From assembly GCA_000711775.1 (NCBI GenBank), contig ARYC01000756.1, positions 62,001 through 126,000 on the forward strand: 64,000 nt of DNA, written 5' to 3'. Shown here in pieces: positions 35,600 to 47,846 of the stretch; within the stretch, counting starts at the first letter, position 1; the number at the start of each line of letters is the position of its first letter. Position numbers and translations under genes: made by a program. This stretch comes from Oxytricha trifallax (Eukaryota > Ciliophora > Spirotrichea > Sporadotrichida > Oxytrichidae). Under the pieces are notes generated by a model, which searched no databases, had not been told where the DNA came from, and was given only the letters and a program-made list of their open reading frames with translations.

Positions 35600-36165
35600 T
35601 TACCAAGACCACTCATTAACACTTAATTCTTTGCTTACTTTTTATACATCTATACTGTATAAAGACTATAAAGATATCACTTTGCCTCCTTTACTTTAAA
35701 TTGTATTAAATCATTAATTGATATGAATCAATCGGCTCAACTTTACAAGAGAAGAAACTTCTTTTATAAAATATTGATATGATGTCAAGACCACTTATTA
35801 AAACTTATGTCTTTGCTTTCTTTTTATACATCTACACTTTAACTATTAAGATCTTACTTCGCCTCTTATACTTTGAATTGTATTAAATCATTAACTGATA
35901 TGGATCATTTGACTCAACTTTACAAGAGAAGAAACTTCTTTTATAAAATCTTTATATGATCCCAAGACCACTCACTAACACTTAATTTTTTGCTTTCTTA
36001 AAATAAATCTAAACTTAAACTATAAAGATCTAACTTTGCTTCTTGTACTTTGAATTGTATTAAATCATTAACTGAAATGGATCGTTTGATTAAACCTTAC
36101 AAAAAATGAAACTTATTTCAAGAAATCTTGATATGATCCCAAAACCACTCATTAATAGTAATTAT
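35600..36165. repeat. 177-182-bp tandem satellite, three units plus part of a fourth
   Basis: The phrase AAGACCACTCATTAAC, or close variants, starts units at 35605, 35787, 35964 and 36141. Each unit contains TTTACAAGAGAAGAAACTTC, with more change in the last. The same unit occurs at 23075-23330 in the same orientation. Confidence 0.9.
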
Positions 36166-38239
36166 CAAGGTCATCTACACCTATGCCTATTTTCTTTTGT
36201 TTTTCAGCTTATTAAAACTATTTTACATTTTTCATACCTGCTTTGGCTCTCTCACCTCGTAAGGATAGAGAAATTATCATCGATTTTGGAAAGTAAATTT
36301 TCGGCTTTTTGGGGCAATTTTCTTTAAAATTGGATTTTTCCCATAAAATATTTTATTTTTCTTGAAAATCTTAAAATTTTTATTTTTTTATAAACATTCA
36401 GGTCAAATTATTTGTATTTATATAAAATTTTTTAAAAAAATTATTTAAAAATCTTTAAAATAATTTTAATACCCCCATTTTTTTTTATTTTTACAATTTT
36501 ATAAGTTTATATAATTTATTTTATTTTATTATATAATTCTTATTTCATAGTACTACTGACAAGTTTTCCACGGAAATATTTTATGTTGCAGTTAGAGCAT
36601 TATAATGATGCTGAATATTAGTAGTGCTTTTTGTTAGCCATCAAATTATAAATGTAAATTTTCTTAAGATAATAGACTTTTGGAAAAGCTCATGCCAAGC
36701 AATTTTGCTTAGTTGCTGGTTGGTATAACATAAACGGCTTTTCTGATGTTATTACAAGATATCATGTATATGCATCCCACTGATAAACCCCATGAGTTAA
36801 AATTTTAATAGAATTTCGAAATTATAACTTTTTAAGATCAAAATAATTGAATTTTTATATAGATTATTATTCAAAATCAGAAAATTAAGATAACTCTAAA
36901 CTTAAAAAACACTAAAATCAATTTTCTTGGATTAAAGAAAAATTAATTTTATGAAAAAATAAGTCTCTAGTCGTTTTAATTATTATTTGCTATTTTAATT
37001 ATGAATAAAGTTATATTAATTCTCATTTTTATAAACTATCACCTCGTAAGTCATTTCAATATTGAAATAAACCTTTTTTTTAATTTTTTATCGAGATTTT
37101 TTCAAAGTCATCTGTAGAATACGTCAATAATTTATATGTTTTGAGCGAGCTGTATATTATTTATAAATGAAATCCAAAAAAAGGCTTAGTATTAATAAAT
37201 AATTCATTGAAAATTTTACTAGATAATTATCATGCTTATCTAGATATACTTTTAGTTAATTATCCATAAGCAAATTAAATACTTTATTCATATACATAAA
37301 CTTAAATTTAAAGCCAAGGATGAGTATCAGTCATTAAATATTTACAAATGGAGTTTGAGTTAGTAGTTTAATCAATTTATCATAAATTATAATTTAAAAT
37401 TAATATTAGATGGTTCAACTTATTATCTTAAAACAAACCAACATTTAAAGAAATTTAATGTAAATTTAAAAAGATTAAAGAAATATTAATTTTTTAAAGT
37501 TTAGGAAACTAAATTCTTTTATATTTAGATAGTCTTATTGTAAGAAATATTGAAATTATTTTTATAACTTCATATTAAATAGAATTAGAATTATAATTAA
37601 AAATTATTAGAAGTTGCCATAGTTAATATAAAGCAACAAATTGAATTTAAATTTATTTAGTTATTATTTTTTTTATAAAAAATCAAAGGAATCATCAAAA
37701 ATATAAGTAGATTAAATCATAAAACTTCAAAAATTCATTAATTAATTTTAATATATTCCGCAGAGGGTCTGCGGATACATGATTCCGCAGACCCTCTGCA
37801 GATTATCTAATAAGTATAAAATGCAATATAAACTAAATTATATAAATGAGCAAATAGATTTATTGAATTTGATTAAATTCTCAAAATAATTAATTATTAA
37901 GATTTATAAAATTTATCAGTCATTTTGATTTAAGATTGCATGTCCATTTAGAATTTTAAGTTTAAATATTTTATGAAATAAATTCTAAAGTAATAGTCAA
38001 AATAAATTAAACATTGTTTCATTCATAATAACTTACCTTATGTAGTATTTCGTGTTTATTTCTTGTCAAATGTCCAAACCCTTTCAAAATTTTTATGATG
38101 ATTACTTGTAACTTCTATAATCGTTATTATCATATTATTCTCATTTTAACAAAATTTTCATTAACTTTGAATTTTATAGCTTTTTTTTTATCCAAAAAAG
38201 GATTAAATATGTAAAATAGGATTTCCCTTTATAACAATC
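36166..38239. other. Extremely A+T-rich region with a double hairpin
   Basis: No gene supported. The only structured feature is the hairpin pair at 37758-37801. In element 2a the corresponding side of the transposase carries an MT-A70-like gene; none is visible here. Confidence 0.5.
37758..37801. repeat. Paired G+C hairpins
   Basis: CCGCAGAGGGTCTGCGG (37758-37774) and CCGCAGACCCTCTGCAG (37785-37801) are reverse complements with one mismatch. Each alone is also a hairpin (CCGCAGA/TCTGCGG with a 3-base loop), so the site can form either two small stems or one long one. Confidence 0.8.
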
Positions 38240-39880
38240 AAATTTTTTAAAGTTCTAATGCCTTTAGTGCACTTCTAAGACTTGCTTGGAAACATGACTA
38301 AGCCCAACCAAAGTCAAAATTAGACATTTCTTGGCCCAAATCCTTTATAAATTAAATATAATATATAATCTGTTTTCAGTGTTTTGAACCTTATATTTCT
38401 TTTTATGAAAAAAAAGAATTTTTCGATAGGGGCTAGATCAAACTATTATGGGCCTAAGTACATGATTGGTAATTGCAGTTGTCGAAATTTTCTTGTTATA
38501 TAAAGGCTTCTATGATAAGTTGCATTGTCTAAAAGAAAAATTGTATCAGTCCTCCATCCATGTCTTTTACTATCTAGATGAGAAATGAAATTTAGTAAGA
38601 AGTTGTAAAATGTTTCACTATTTGTCTTCCTAATATTTAAAGAAAAACAAAATGAGTTATCACTCTCTATAGTAGGTATGATGTTAATTCCATACATTCT
38701 GACTAAATTTCTGAATAATATCTTTATCTTTTCTTGCTCCAACTTTTGTATTAGTAACTCTATTATTGAAGACTGCTCTCATCAATGTTAATCAATATCT
38801 TCTGAGAAGTAAGCTATTCAATGTAAAATTTGCTGCTATTTATCTATAAAGTAAGCTGTTAATAGAATTTGTTCTTGTATCAATTTGGTAAACCTTTTTA
38901 AAGCTATATCCAAGGCCGCTTCTCAGTATTCTTCTTAATTTTGAACAAAATAATGAAAAATTAAGCTTAATTTGTATTCAACTTTATAGCTGCTTTAGTG
39001 ATTTAAGCTGATCCACAGTAGCATTTAATTATTCTAAAACTGTTTAAATGCATGACACTAAACTAGGATTCTTTAATTTGTTAGTATTATGAACAATAGA
39101 GCAAGGATCATCTTAGTTTGAAAAATTTTTTTAAAATTTGTCTTGTAATCTTTAGCCGTTTTATTATGCATGACTTTTGGCACCCATTAAAACTGAAAAG
39201 TATTTAAGCTCTTGTTTTTTCATTCTTTGATTCACCACATTTTCAAATTCTGCTTCTTTGTTATTGCAAGTTCTAAAATAAAAATTTTAATAAAGTAGAA
39301 TAATTTATTAATACTTACAAAAATTTTCTAGTTTTTTAAGTATAACTAAAAATTATTTAGACTTGCCTCTTTTAAAATATCTATAGCTTGATTAAACTAT
39401 TAGAGGTTTTAATTTGAAATAGACTCATCTTCATTTGAGAGGATAAGCACTTAATTTTTTAGTGTCTGAATTTCTTATAAAGTTAGTGCCCCAAATCGAG
39501 TTATATCACTCTAATTAGTTTTCACAATCTTTTTTGGGTCTAAACCTACTGTTGAGTAGACCTATTCGTGAATTTACTTAGCGCAAGAATCCTCAAGCTT
39601 TAAAATTGAATCTCTAGTAACTTGATATATCATAATATCATTTGAGGTTTAAATTTTCTTAGAAATCAACTGGGTAGATTGTGATAATGGTTTTAAGTCA
39701 TCCTAAGTAATTTATTAAGATTACTCAAATTAATGCTGGCCATCATCTTGCTCATCATGTTCTCGTGAGTATATTAGAATTTGAAGTATTTTGTGATATC
39801 ATCTTGTTGAAATTCTAACTTCTTTTATTGTTCCCTATAACAAAGTAGAATTAAATAATTATATTGAAAAGTTTTTCTTT
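38240..39880 (-). pseudogene. Second-family DDE transposase, copy B2
   Basis: The N-terminal 130 or so residues are clean (EHDEQDDGQ, then TRDSILKLEDSCAKQIHEQV). A GTAAGT...TTTTAG stretch of 46 nt near 39260-39305 looks like an intron. The motif LGYSFKKVYQIDTRTNS precedes the first Asp in ILINIDESSLQQQSY; second Asp in IFLLDNATYHRS; Glu in FDLAPIEKFFF, then DFGWAQSCFQASLRSA at the C-terminus. Several frame changes are present, so it is broken. The start codon was not fixed. Divergent from the gene at 40018. Confidence 0.83.
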
Positions 39881-40017
39881 TATAAGGTTTTCTAAATAAA
39901 CTGAAATGGCCTACATTTTCTGCTTAAAGTAATAATTTTTAAAATATTTATTATTAATTAGTACTTTTTACTATAAAACTTTTCCTGAATTTGATTTTAG
40001 ATAGCAAATACTAAGAA

Positions 40018-40850
40018 ATGGAAATGAACAAACAGCTTCAACAAATTCATGTTAATTAAGTCAGAGAAAAAATAGGCAGTAAAACAGAATTGTATGACTT
40101 CTTATGCCAAGAATGTGGAGCTTATTTACCAAAAGTCAATTGTACAAATATTTATTTTTTCAGGAGTATTTTGACTGGTGAGAAAGTGGTAAACTTATTT
40201 TATATTATAACTTTTAGTATTTGAAAAGGTTTGATGTAGTAGTTGCAGCTGTACCTTAGATTGAGGGGTTCACTGGGGACGATTTCCTTGAGCATGCCCT
40301 GTAAAAACCAAGCTTGCTTAAATATTTGCCAGATCAAGCAGACTGGCTTCATTTAGATAAGAAATGGATAACGGATGTTCTACTATCACTCGATACTCAA
40401 GGAATAAATAAAATGATTCTAAAAGCAAAGTAAGATAGAAGATAGCGGCTCGACTCTACATAGAACTCTTTAGTGCACACGAAACCCCAGTTCATTTCTG
40501 CCCAAATAACTCGCTCAACTTTAGTGGTATAATTAAATTGCCTTAAAAATGTTATAGTACACAAAAGGAGGTCGGCCTATCTAATCAAACAGAGTACAAA
40601 AAGAAAAGCCTGATAGATCATTTAAGAGGAGGAGAAATTGAATGAGCCTAATAAAAATTCCTCAAAGAAGAAATTTATGGACTAAAAAAAGAGAGTTAGA
40701 GAGGAAATGGGAATGATGAAAAGTTAAATGGATGATCTTCTCAACTACAAGTCCCTTGTCATTTAGCTTCATGATCAAGGAGTTATTGATGGTCAAGCGA
40801 ATGTCTAAGGGATGGACCCTATCTAATAGAATACCAACTTTATGATATGA
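40018..40850 (+). CDS. 22-kDa-like element protein, copy 2c (best preserved)
   Basis: Two exons joined by a 29-nt GTAAAC...TTTTAG intron at 40189-40217 give 268 codons, with one in-frame TGA. Parts: MEMNKQLQQIHVNQVREKIG, SKTELYDFLCQECGAYLP, YFFRSILTGEKV, then after the intron YLKRFDVVVAAVPQIEGFTG, KYLPDQADWLHLDKKW, and a basic tail (KQSTKRKA) with a short coiled coil, ending NTNFMI. The TGA follows KQSTKRKA, where copy 2a has CGA (KAR), so it is probably a C-to-T change. The pattern matches the TBE 22-kDa-type protein (SK.DL..YL, FLR.IL..EK, V/IP, YLP). Function unknown; the constant pairing with a transposase suggests a role in the transposition complex. Confidence 0.85.
40189..40217 (+). 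other. 29-nt intron, position conserved in three copies
   Basis: GTAAACTTA...ACTTTTAG. Removing it joins ILTGEKV to YLKRFDV. The homologues at 12607-12635 (29 nt) and 30763-30790 (28 nt) interrupt the same codon boundary. None of the lengths is a multiple of three. Confidence 0.85.
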
Positions 40851-41591
40851 AGATTTTAATTCTTGTTAATTTAATTTAAATTTTTAATCTGAAAATTTAA
40901 ACTTACTACCCTAATTATTATTACTTTTAATTTAACAATTAAAAATTAAATTTTGTTAAAAAATTTAAATTAAAATAAGTGTTACTAAAGTAAAATAAAT
41001 AACAAAAAAGTCAATAACAACGATCAAGCAATTTAAAGTTATATTTTACAAATTAAAAGCTCTATTGCTCAATTAAAGAGGACAATTAAAATAACATTTT
41101 AACTTAAATATTTTCATTTTATCTAATTTTGATAAAAAATGCTATGAAAAATTATTTTCACCCATTTTAGACAAAAATTTTAATCCTCTATCATTTTATC
41201 ATTTTTCAACTTTTCATCGACCTTACTTTTTCAATAAACTTTCTAAAATTTCTTCAATTTAAGAATAACAGAGAATATAGTCAAAGAATAACTTGTTAAT
41301 TTAATTAAAATTGAGTGAAGCAATAGGATAGTTTCTATGAGTTTGTATCAATTTGTATTATTCTGTAAGACTTTGTGAGAGTTTAAGAAAGTAACTACTT
41401 TAGATTTAATAAGGATTAATATTTATTAAATAATTAAAGAAGCAACGTGATACTATTAAAAATTTCGGAATAATTATCTTTGTTGATCTTTTAAACAACT
41501 AGAGATATAATTTAAAAACATTGAGTTGCCAATTATAGTAAATATCTTGCCTATTTAAACTCGAGTGCCTTAATCATAAATAAGTTTAAAA
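40851..41591. other. A+T-rich spacer inside element 2c
   Basis: No gene. Contains GAGTTTGTATCAATTTGTAT-type repeats at 41338-41395, similar to those near 25.4 kb and, more weakly, near 11.4 and 12.9 kb. Confidence 0.5.
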
Positions 41592-43067
41592 ATGAGCAAG
41601 ACATAGTCCTCTTAAAAGCAAAAGTAAAATTCAGTAACTAAATCTGATGATTCAGGTTTTCAAACTCCCAAATAAGCTAAATAATTTAAGAATGAGTAAA
41701 AGAAATGAGAATTAGAGTAAGAAGAAATGAAATCAAAAATATTTGATTATATTAAAAAGTAAAAGATTTTGGGGGCCAAGTCCTATAAGGAAATTAAATT
41801 AGAGCTCTAAAAAAATTTGGACAAGAACCTATTGAAGTTCACAAAATCTGGCTTATTAAGACGTTAAAAGCTAGAAAAAGTGAAAGTAAAGGATCAACAC
41901 CCACTCAGTTCAATTCTTCAAGTAAAGCAAAATCTCTTCAATAAAAATCGATTAACCAATAAGATAGTGAAATGTAATTCAAGGGTCAAAGTGATAGTGA
42001 GTAGTCAACTCCAGTAAGCAAGATGAAACTACCAAATACTGTGCAATTTCAATTGGAGTCGCTAAGCTCACAATAAAATAAATCCGAGACTGAAGATGAC
42101 TTAACTGACTCAGATACTACATGCCTTAATTTTGAAAAAAAGAAGAAATGATTAGCACAAATTTCAAATAATTTGAAGAAGATGAGTTAAAAGATATTTA
42201 TGAAAACTTAATTAGAAAAAATCATGAGATTTTTGAAAATTTAATGACAAAATAAGTCATATAGTTGAGTCAGTTGAGGAACTAGAAAAAAAGTAAAAAA
42301 ACTCTGAACATCCCTGAAATCCAAGATTTAATTCAGAATGGTAATGAAGAAATCTAACAGGAATTCAAAATTCTTGTTGATGACATTAAGAAGCAAGCAC
42401 CCTCCCTTGGGGTAGCTTCTTAAGAATCTCTAGCTAATCATGTCAGGAATTTTTTATGAATAAGACAAGAGAATAAATTAAAAAATTGAGGAAACATCAA
42501 AAGCTTTAAATTTATTATAAGAAAGATATCAACCATTTGTTTAAAAGGTTACTTCATAATTTAAGGCTAAAGATGCATAAATAAGCGAACTCTAAAAAAA
42601 CTCCTATGTCCATGATCGACTATGTTAACAAGCTACTGCATGATTTCAAGAAAGGCGTAAATGACAACATTTAGAGTATATCCAGCAGTGTTAAACTATT
42701 AGAATAAAAGATTGATAGAACTTAGTTAGTTGAAGAAAAACCAAATTTAGAATCAGTTTCTAAAATAAGTAACAATAAGCAAATAAAGTTACACAAGAAT
42801 TATGTGAGATGTAATCATCTAAGGAGCAAAGTCAAAATTTATTCTAAAAAGATTTTGCATAAACTCTGCTTAGATTTAATTCTGGAAATGAGAAAGTAAG
42901 ATTTATTTTAATTGAGAGCAAACCCTATCTCTATGACAAAGAGTTATAAAAATTATTTAGATTTCAGAAGTTAAGGATTTCTGATATAAATAATATGGTA
43001 TAACTTATTTACTTACTTGACATTTTTACTTTACTAAATTTAATCCTGACTGCTATTTTATTCTAAT
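41592..43067 (+). pseudogene. Element-encoded coiled-coil protein, copy 2
   Basis: Begins MSKTQSSQKQKQNSVTKSDD, then EEMKSKIFDYIKKQKILGAK and SYKEIKLELQKNLDKN (basic helical domain), a Ser/Gln-rich linker, a coiled-coil region containing VDDIKKQAPSLGVASQESLA, and a tail KVRFILIESKPYLYDKELQK that runs to the edge of the element. These parts align with the gene at 8639-10570. Several frame changes are present, so this copy is broken. The tail has no TGA before the C4A4 end. Confidence 0.72.
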
Positions 43068-43082
43068 GGGGTTTTGGGGTTT
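43068..43082. repeat. C4A4 terminal motif (GGGGTTTTGGGGTTT)
   Basis: Right end of element 2c, in mirrored orientation to 8540-8554. The flank TTTATTTAT after the last G matches the A-rich outer side of the other ends. Confidence 0.7.
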
Positions 43083-46000
43083 ATTTATATTCTAGTTATA
43101 GTTTTATAAATTTCTACTTCTCGTCACTTTTTTAATATCATTCAATTTTGTCATTTACTTTATTTTAGTAAAATTATTAAATTAGAATCGAATTTATTGA
43201 TTCAGACTTTCTGCAAGCATATTTGCTTTTTATTTCCTATTAATTCTTATAATTCGTGACTTTTAATCCAACACTTTCCTTTTTGATTTTATATTTTTTA
43301 TCATTTCATTAATCTTGTTATATATGTATATATTGCGAGTATTACTCAATTCTATTTCCTTTTTAACTTATTTATTTTTCTTCTAATCAAAGTTCCTTAA
43401 TTTCTCCTTTTATAATTTGTCATCTTTAATCCATTTTGAAGGTTAATCATGGTTTGTTTCTTAAATTGATTTTAATTTTAATTAAATGATTCATATGAAG
43501 ATGTCTTGTTTGAACCACTAATCCAAACTCTTGAGTTCACAATTATCTAATGCATAAAATCTTTCAAGCTAATAGTCTCAAATATCTGAATTTCATTATA
43601 AATTATTCACTATTAAAGTTAGCATTAGTAACTAAAGCAATAAATTAAATCGAAATTATGATATTGAATTTTACTGACTTTGCATAATGTATTTCAACTG
43701 TTCTATCTTTCTCGATTAACTCAAGGGTATTAACTTAACAGCTTGTAACAGCTGCAATAGCAGCACTATCAGTCGCGCTATCAACTAATCTCACTATATT
43801 CTTTAATTTATGAGCTACTATTAGGCTCTTAGAGTAAGGAATTTCTCATGTGTGCAGAGTTTAGAGTATTATTACCAGAGAACTGGGCAACACTACCATA
43901 TCTTATTTTACAATATAATCAAAAGCAGCTTACTCTCATTTATCAGCTGAACAGCAATGGCAGATTTTCAACTACTTTTCCATAGGTTAGTGGCTAGCAT
44001 GAAAACGGCGATGTAAATTTGCTTAATAGAGCAGTTAGAGAGACTAAACAGAAAGGAGTATTAATGAAACTCTCACTATATTTGGGTACCAAAACAATCC
44101 CCATTCTTTTCAACTAATGCCTAGTTCTAATTATCATGAGATGATCTTAATATATAGATGACTCTTCCATCTTTTATGATGATTTCAAGCAATTAATTCC
44201 TGTGTCTGTAAATTCACAATGACAGTGTTACCAGTAATTAGGTCCTACACCAAAATAGCCTTTCTTACACAAAAGGTTGCACAACTAGACTGTATACTTA
44301 AAAATCATGTTTTAGTGAATGAATGACTTTTTCCCTAATCATCTTTCATGTGCATATTCTCAGTGTTTTTTATGGGCACTTGCAAATCTGATCATGACTA
44401 CTAATGATAGAATTATTCCCCTGTCCATTTGTTCTTAATATTAATATTATTATTAATAATTTTAAATAAAATAATAATAAATCTTACTTTAAATTTTACT
44501 CTTGGAGTTTTAATCTATAACTACCCATGCATTAAAGATGCTCATTCTATCGCTTATTTTACGAGCAATTTGTAGATAAATATTTATGAGGAATCTTTTG
44601 ACAAATTTTAAATCTCAGGTTTTAGATAATCATCTAACTTATTGTGTCCATTTGTAGTTTAATAATAGAGCCTGTGGATTCAAATATTCTTTATGAATCG
44701 TCAAATCCTTCTATTCTGCTAGTTTATTAAATTTTTCATTCATATCTTAATTATTAATTCTTCTATTACGGATGTTTTTAAAATACTTTATATATATTAT
44801 TTTGTATGACTATATTCTTATTAAGTACAAATTATCCTTTTTATTATTTTTAATTCTTATATATTTAAATAATAGTGACTTATTAATTATTCACATAAAC
44901 TTTAAAAAGTTTTCTATTTTAATCTATTCATCTACTTATATATTGCTTCTCATATTATTAATTCATCACCACCATTAGATTTTTGTCATAATTGTTTCTA
45001 TAATCTTATACAAATTTATCTTTTTATTATTTAATTGTGAGTATTAATTTAGTTTATAATATTTATCTGATTCGATTGTTAAATAGAAAAAGATTTTATC
45101 ATTGAAGGCAGTTTATTATTATTTATTATGTGATAATATATTCAAAGACACCTATTTTAATTGGTATTTTAACTTTTATAATCAGTTATCCACCAATTCC
45201 TCAATAAATTAGATAAATATTATAAGCTTAATCATGTCATATTCACTAATTTAATAATTAAAAATCTATATAAATTAATTTCTCGAATTCATTATTTATT
45301 GGAATTAATATATGGATATTAATTTTGAGATATTTCTGTCACTTATTCTTTATAAAGAGTGATTCTATATAAAATTTATTTCATACTTTTTCATTGATTA
45401 TCCTCTGCTAACTGTGATGTCTCCATTATAGCATTGCCTAATTCATCAAGATTATTTACTTGTTTTCTATGTCATTAATTTATAATAAGAAATTTAATGA
45501 TTATATTAAATATATTTAATTATTATTTGAGATAATAAGTAAGAACACACATTTAAGGAGTAAATTACATAAAGTCATTGTCTGATATCTCTCAAGACAA
45601 GACCGATTAAAGCATATTATTACTTGATTTTACAAGTAAAGATCAATAAAACCATAAAAAGACTTGTCAGATATCCATAAAATTAACAATTATAATAAGT
45701 ATAATCCTATTTTAATTGATAATTCATTAGATTTTTTATATGATAAATTATTATTAAAAACTTCTTTAAGTTAATTGATTACTATTTTATCTTAATTTAC
45801 ATAGAACTCACTTCTTTTTTATCATTATGTTTGTATTTATATCCCTGTAATTTAAATATTTAAGTGCTCTATTTGTTTTTGTGAAGTGTTTATTATAACT
45901 ATTCTGATGCCCTTATCAATTTTATTGTCCTAGTTTAATTTTTTCCTCTTATTAATCTACTATTCAATATTAATAAGAAGTATAATTATTACAAACTGGT

Positions 46001-46438
46001 ATATTTAAAGCTTTATTTAATATATTATTAAAAAGCTAACTTCTAAAAATAGCTTTTAGATTTATTTTTGTTTAGTAATGGCATCTCATCAACTTTATTT
46101 TATAAAATTACAGTAGAAATTCTTAGAATGTTATTTTGTTCAATGGCTTGCTTAATTTTTTATACTATGTCGTTATTTACTTTAATAATATATTGGTCTT
46201 ATATGGTTATTATAAATGACTTTGTTTATATTACAGCTATCTAAAATTTTGTTATTGATAGCTAATTCTTATGAGCTAATCACAATTTTTTGTAAACAAA
46301 ATTAAACTTATTTAAAAATAATAATAATTAGATCACATTGAGGTCTCTGGGGACCCCCTATCAATAATAAATAGTAATATGTTAAGGGTCAAGCCCATTT
46401 AAGTTATATGTGATTAGTTAAAATGGACATTAACTTTT
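43083..46438. other. A+T-rich region
   Basis: No supported gene. A plus-strand run at about 43858-44147 (RVLLPENWATLPYLILQ and onward) is open and protein-like, but an overlapping frame is open too. Elsewhere A+T-rich. Confidence 0.4.
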
Positions 46439-47846
46439 TCACTTAATAATACTTCCTTTCTATCTCTTTTTTGTGAATCCATTTCTTTTTCTTTCTATGT
46501 TCTTTTCTTTGTCTCTTTCTTGTTCTATTTCTCGAGACTGAATGATTGGAATCAAGATGTTGACAAACTGTGTAGTTTTCATTTTGTTAAAGTGTAATGG
46601 TGAGAAGGGCTCTTTCTTGTATATTTCTTAATTTAGCTCAGGACAAGGGGCTGAGTTGATTGAGGAACTAGATTTCCCATTGTTGTAATTGAGGATCTTA
46701 ATTGATTCTTTTTGAATCAATTAATCTTTAGAGTAATTAGAACCGGATCTCATTGGGTAGAAATTTTGGAAACTACTTTGTAAAAGTTTTGATTAAACTT
46801 TATTGGTTCTGAGTAATAAGTCTATTTTATTTCGATCAACTAGGTATGACTACTATGTATAGTCTTAGGTTCTGTTGAAGTGTTGATCAGAAACTGATTA
46901 GTGTCTGATCTGATTTCTTGTCGTGACGTATTAAAAGTGCATCTATTTAGTAACCCTGGAAAAGTTTCATCAGATGACCGACCTTTTCCATGGAGTGACT
47001 CATTTGGCATTCTATGTCCTTCTTCTTAGCTAGCAATTTTGGTTTGAGTTGAGGCAGTAATGACTTCTTTTTGACAATATTTGGTGTCAGTGTAGTTTCC
47101 TCTACTTGAAATGAGGAAGTGAGGTATTTTAGATAATCGTTTAGGGTTTGGTTAATAAGTTTTTCCCCTAAAGTTTAAGTCTAATTTTTGGCAGTTCTTT
47201 TCCACCTATTTAGTAGTTGGCCTTTAGTTTAGAGGTCTCTGGGCTATGTGAAATTAAGAAATTTGTTAAGGCCTTGAGGATAGGTCAATATACTTGTACT
47301 GGGTTGGTATCTCTGTTGCTTAACCTTTCTAATTGTTTTTAGCCTGTTATTTCATCATGGAACTATGTTTATGTGTATTTTCTTTATAAACTAGGCTTTT
47401 AAATAGTTGTGAAAAAATTCTTTCTTCTGTAAGGGGTTGACTAATGTAAGTAAATATTCAGGAATTTACCAGTCGAATCCTTGTTGGTGGGGTGAAATGA
47501 TTAGACCTTGTTGCTTCTAGTGATTGTGCTTTGCAGGTTAGGAGATGTATTAGTACCTGTTAAAGACTTAATTATTACATGTTATTTAATTGTAGTCCAG
47601 AGCGAGGAAGTCTGTATCTTCATTCTTCAATTCTCAGTCATCACTGTCATACTCGGGGTATTTTGAAAAGTAGGCTTGTAGAGAGTGTTCTTCGTCAAAC
47701 ATTTCATTGTCTGTTTCCCAATGGTCATCGTTGTGTCCATTTGTAACTTCATACCTTTACGGTATGTTGTTTTTAAAAGAGCTTAGGGTTCTGAACTTTA
47801 CAGGGGAACTCTGGTTGTACGACTATTTATTCGGAATGCGTGCCAT
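46439..47846 (-). other. Candidate gene of unknown function
   Basis: Starts MARIPNKQSYNQSSPVKF, then an acidic stretch (DDHWETDNEMFDEEHSLQ), a long clean run of about 150 codons in the middle (SKIPHFLISSRGNYTDTK and onward), and a basic end (EIEQERDKEKNIERKRNG) before TGA at 46439. Three or more frame changes or TGA codons interrupt it, so it may be a germline gene with small eliminated segments, or a decayed gene. Composition is distinctly less A+T-rich than its flanks. No domain recognised. Confidence 0.45.

Larger units (their letters stand above)
38240..43082. mobile_element. Second-family C4A4 transposon, copy 2c
   Basis: The right end is GGGGTTTTGGGGTTT at 43068-43082. Reading leftward: coiled-coil gene (plus), 22-kDa-like gene (plus), DDE transposase (minus). 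This is the mirror image of the order from 8540, which defines the family. The left limit is unknown; no second C4A4 motif is seen. Confidence 0.65.

Noticed and set aside
35600-36165. CRISPR-like array
   Set aside because: The 177-182-bp units are contiguous tandem repeats without short repeat/spacer alternation, and the context is eukaryotic.
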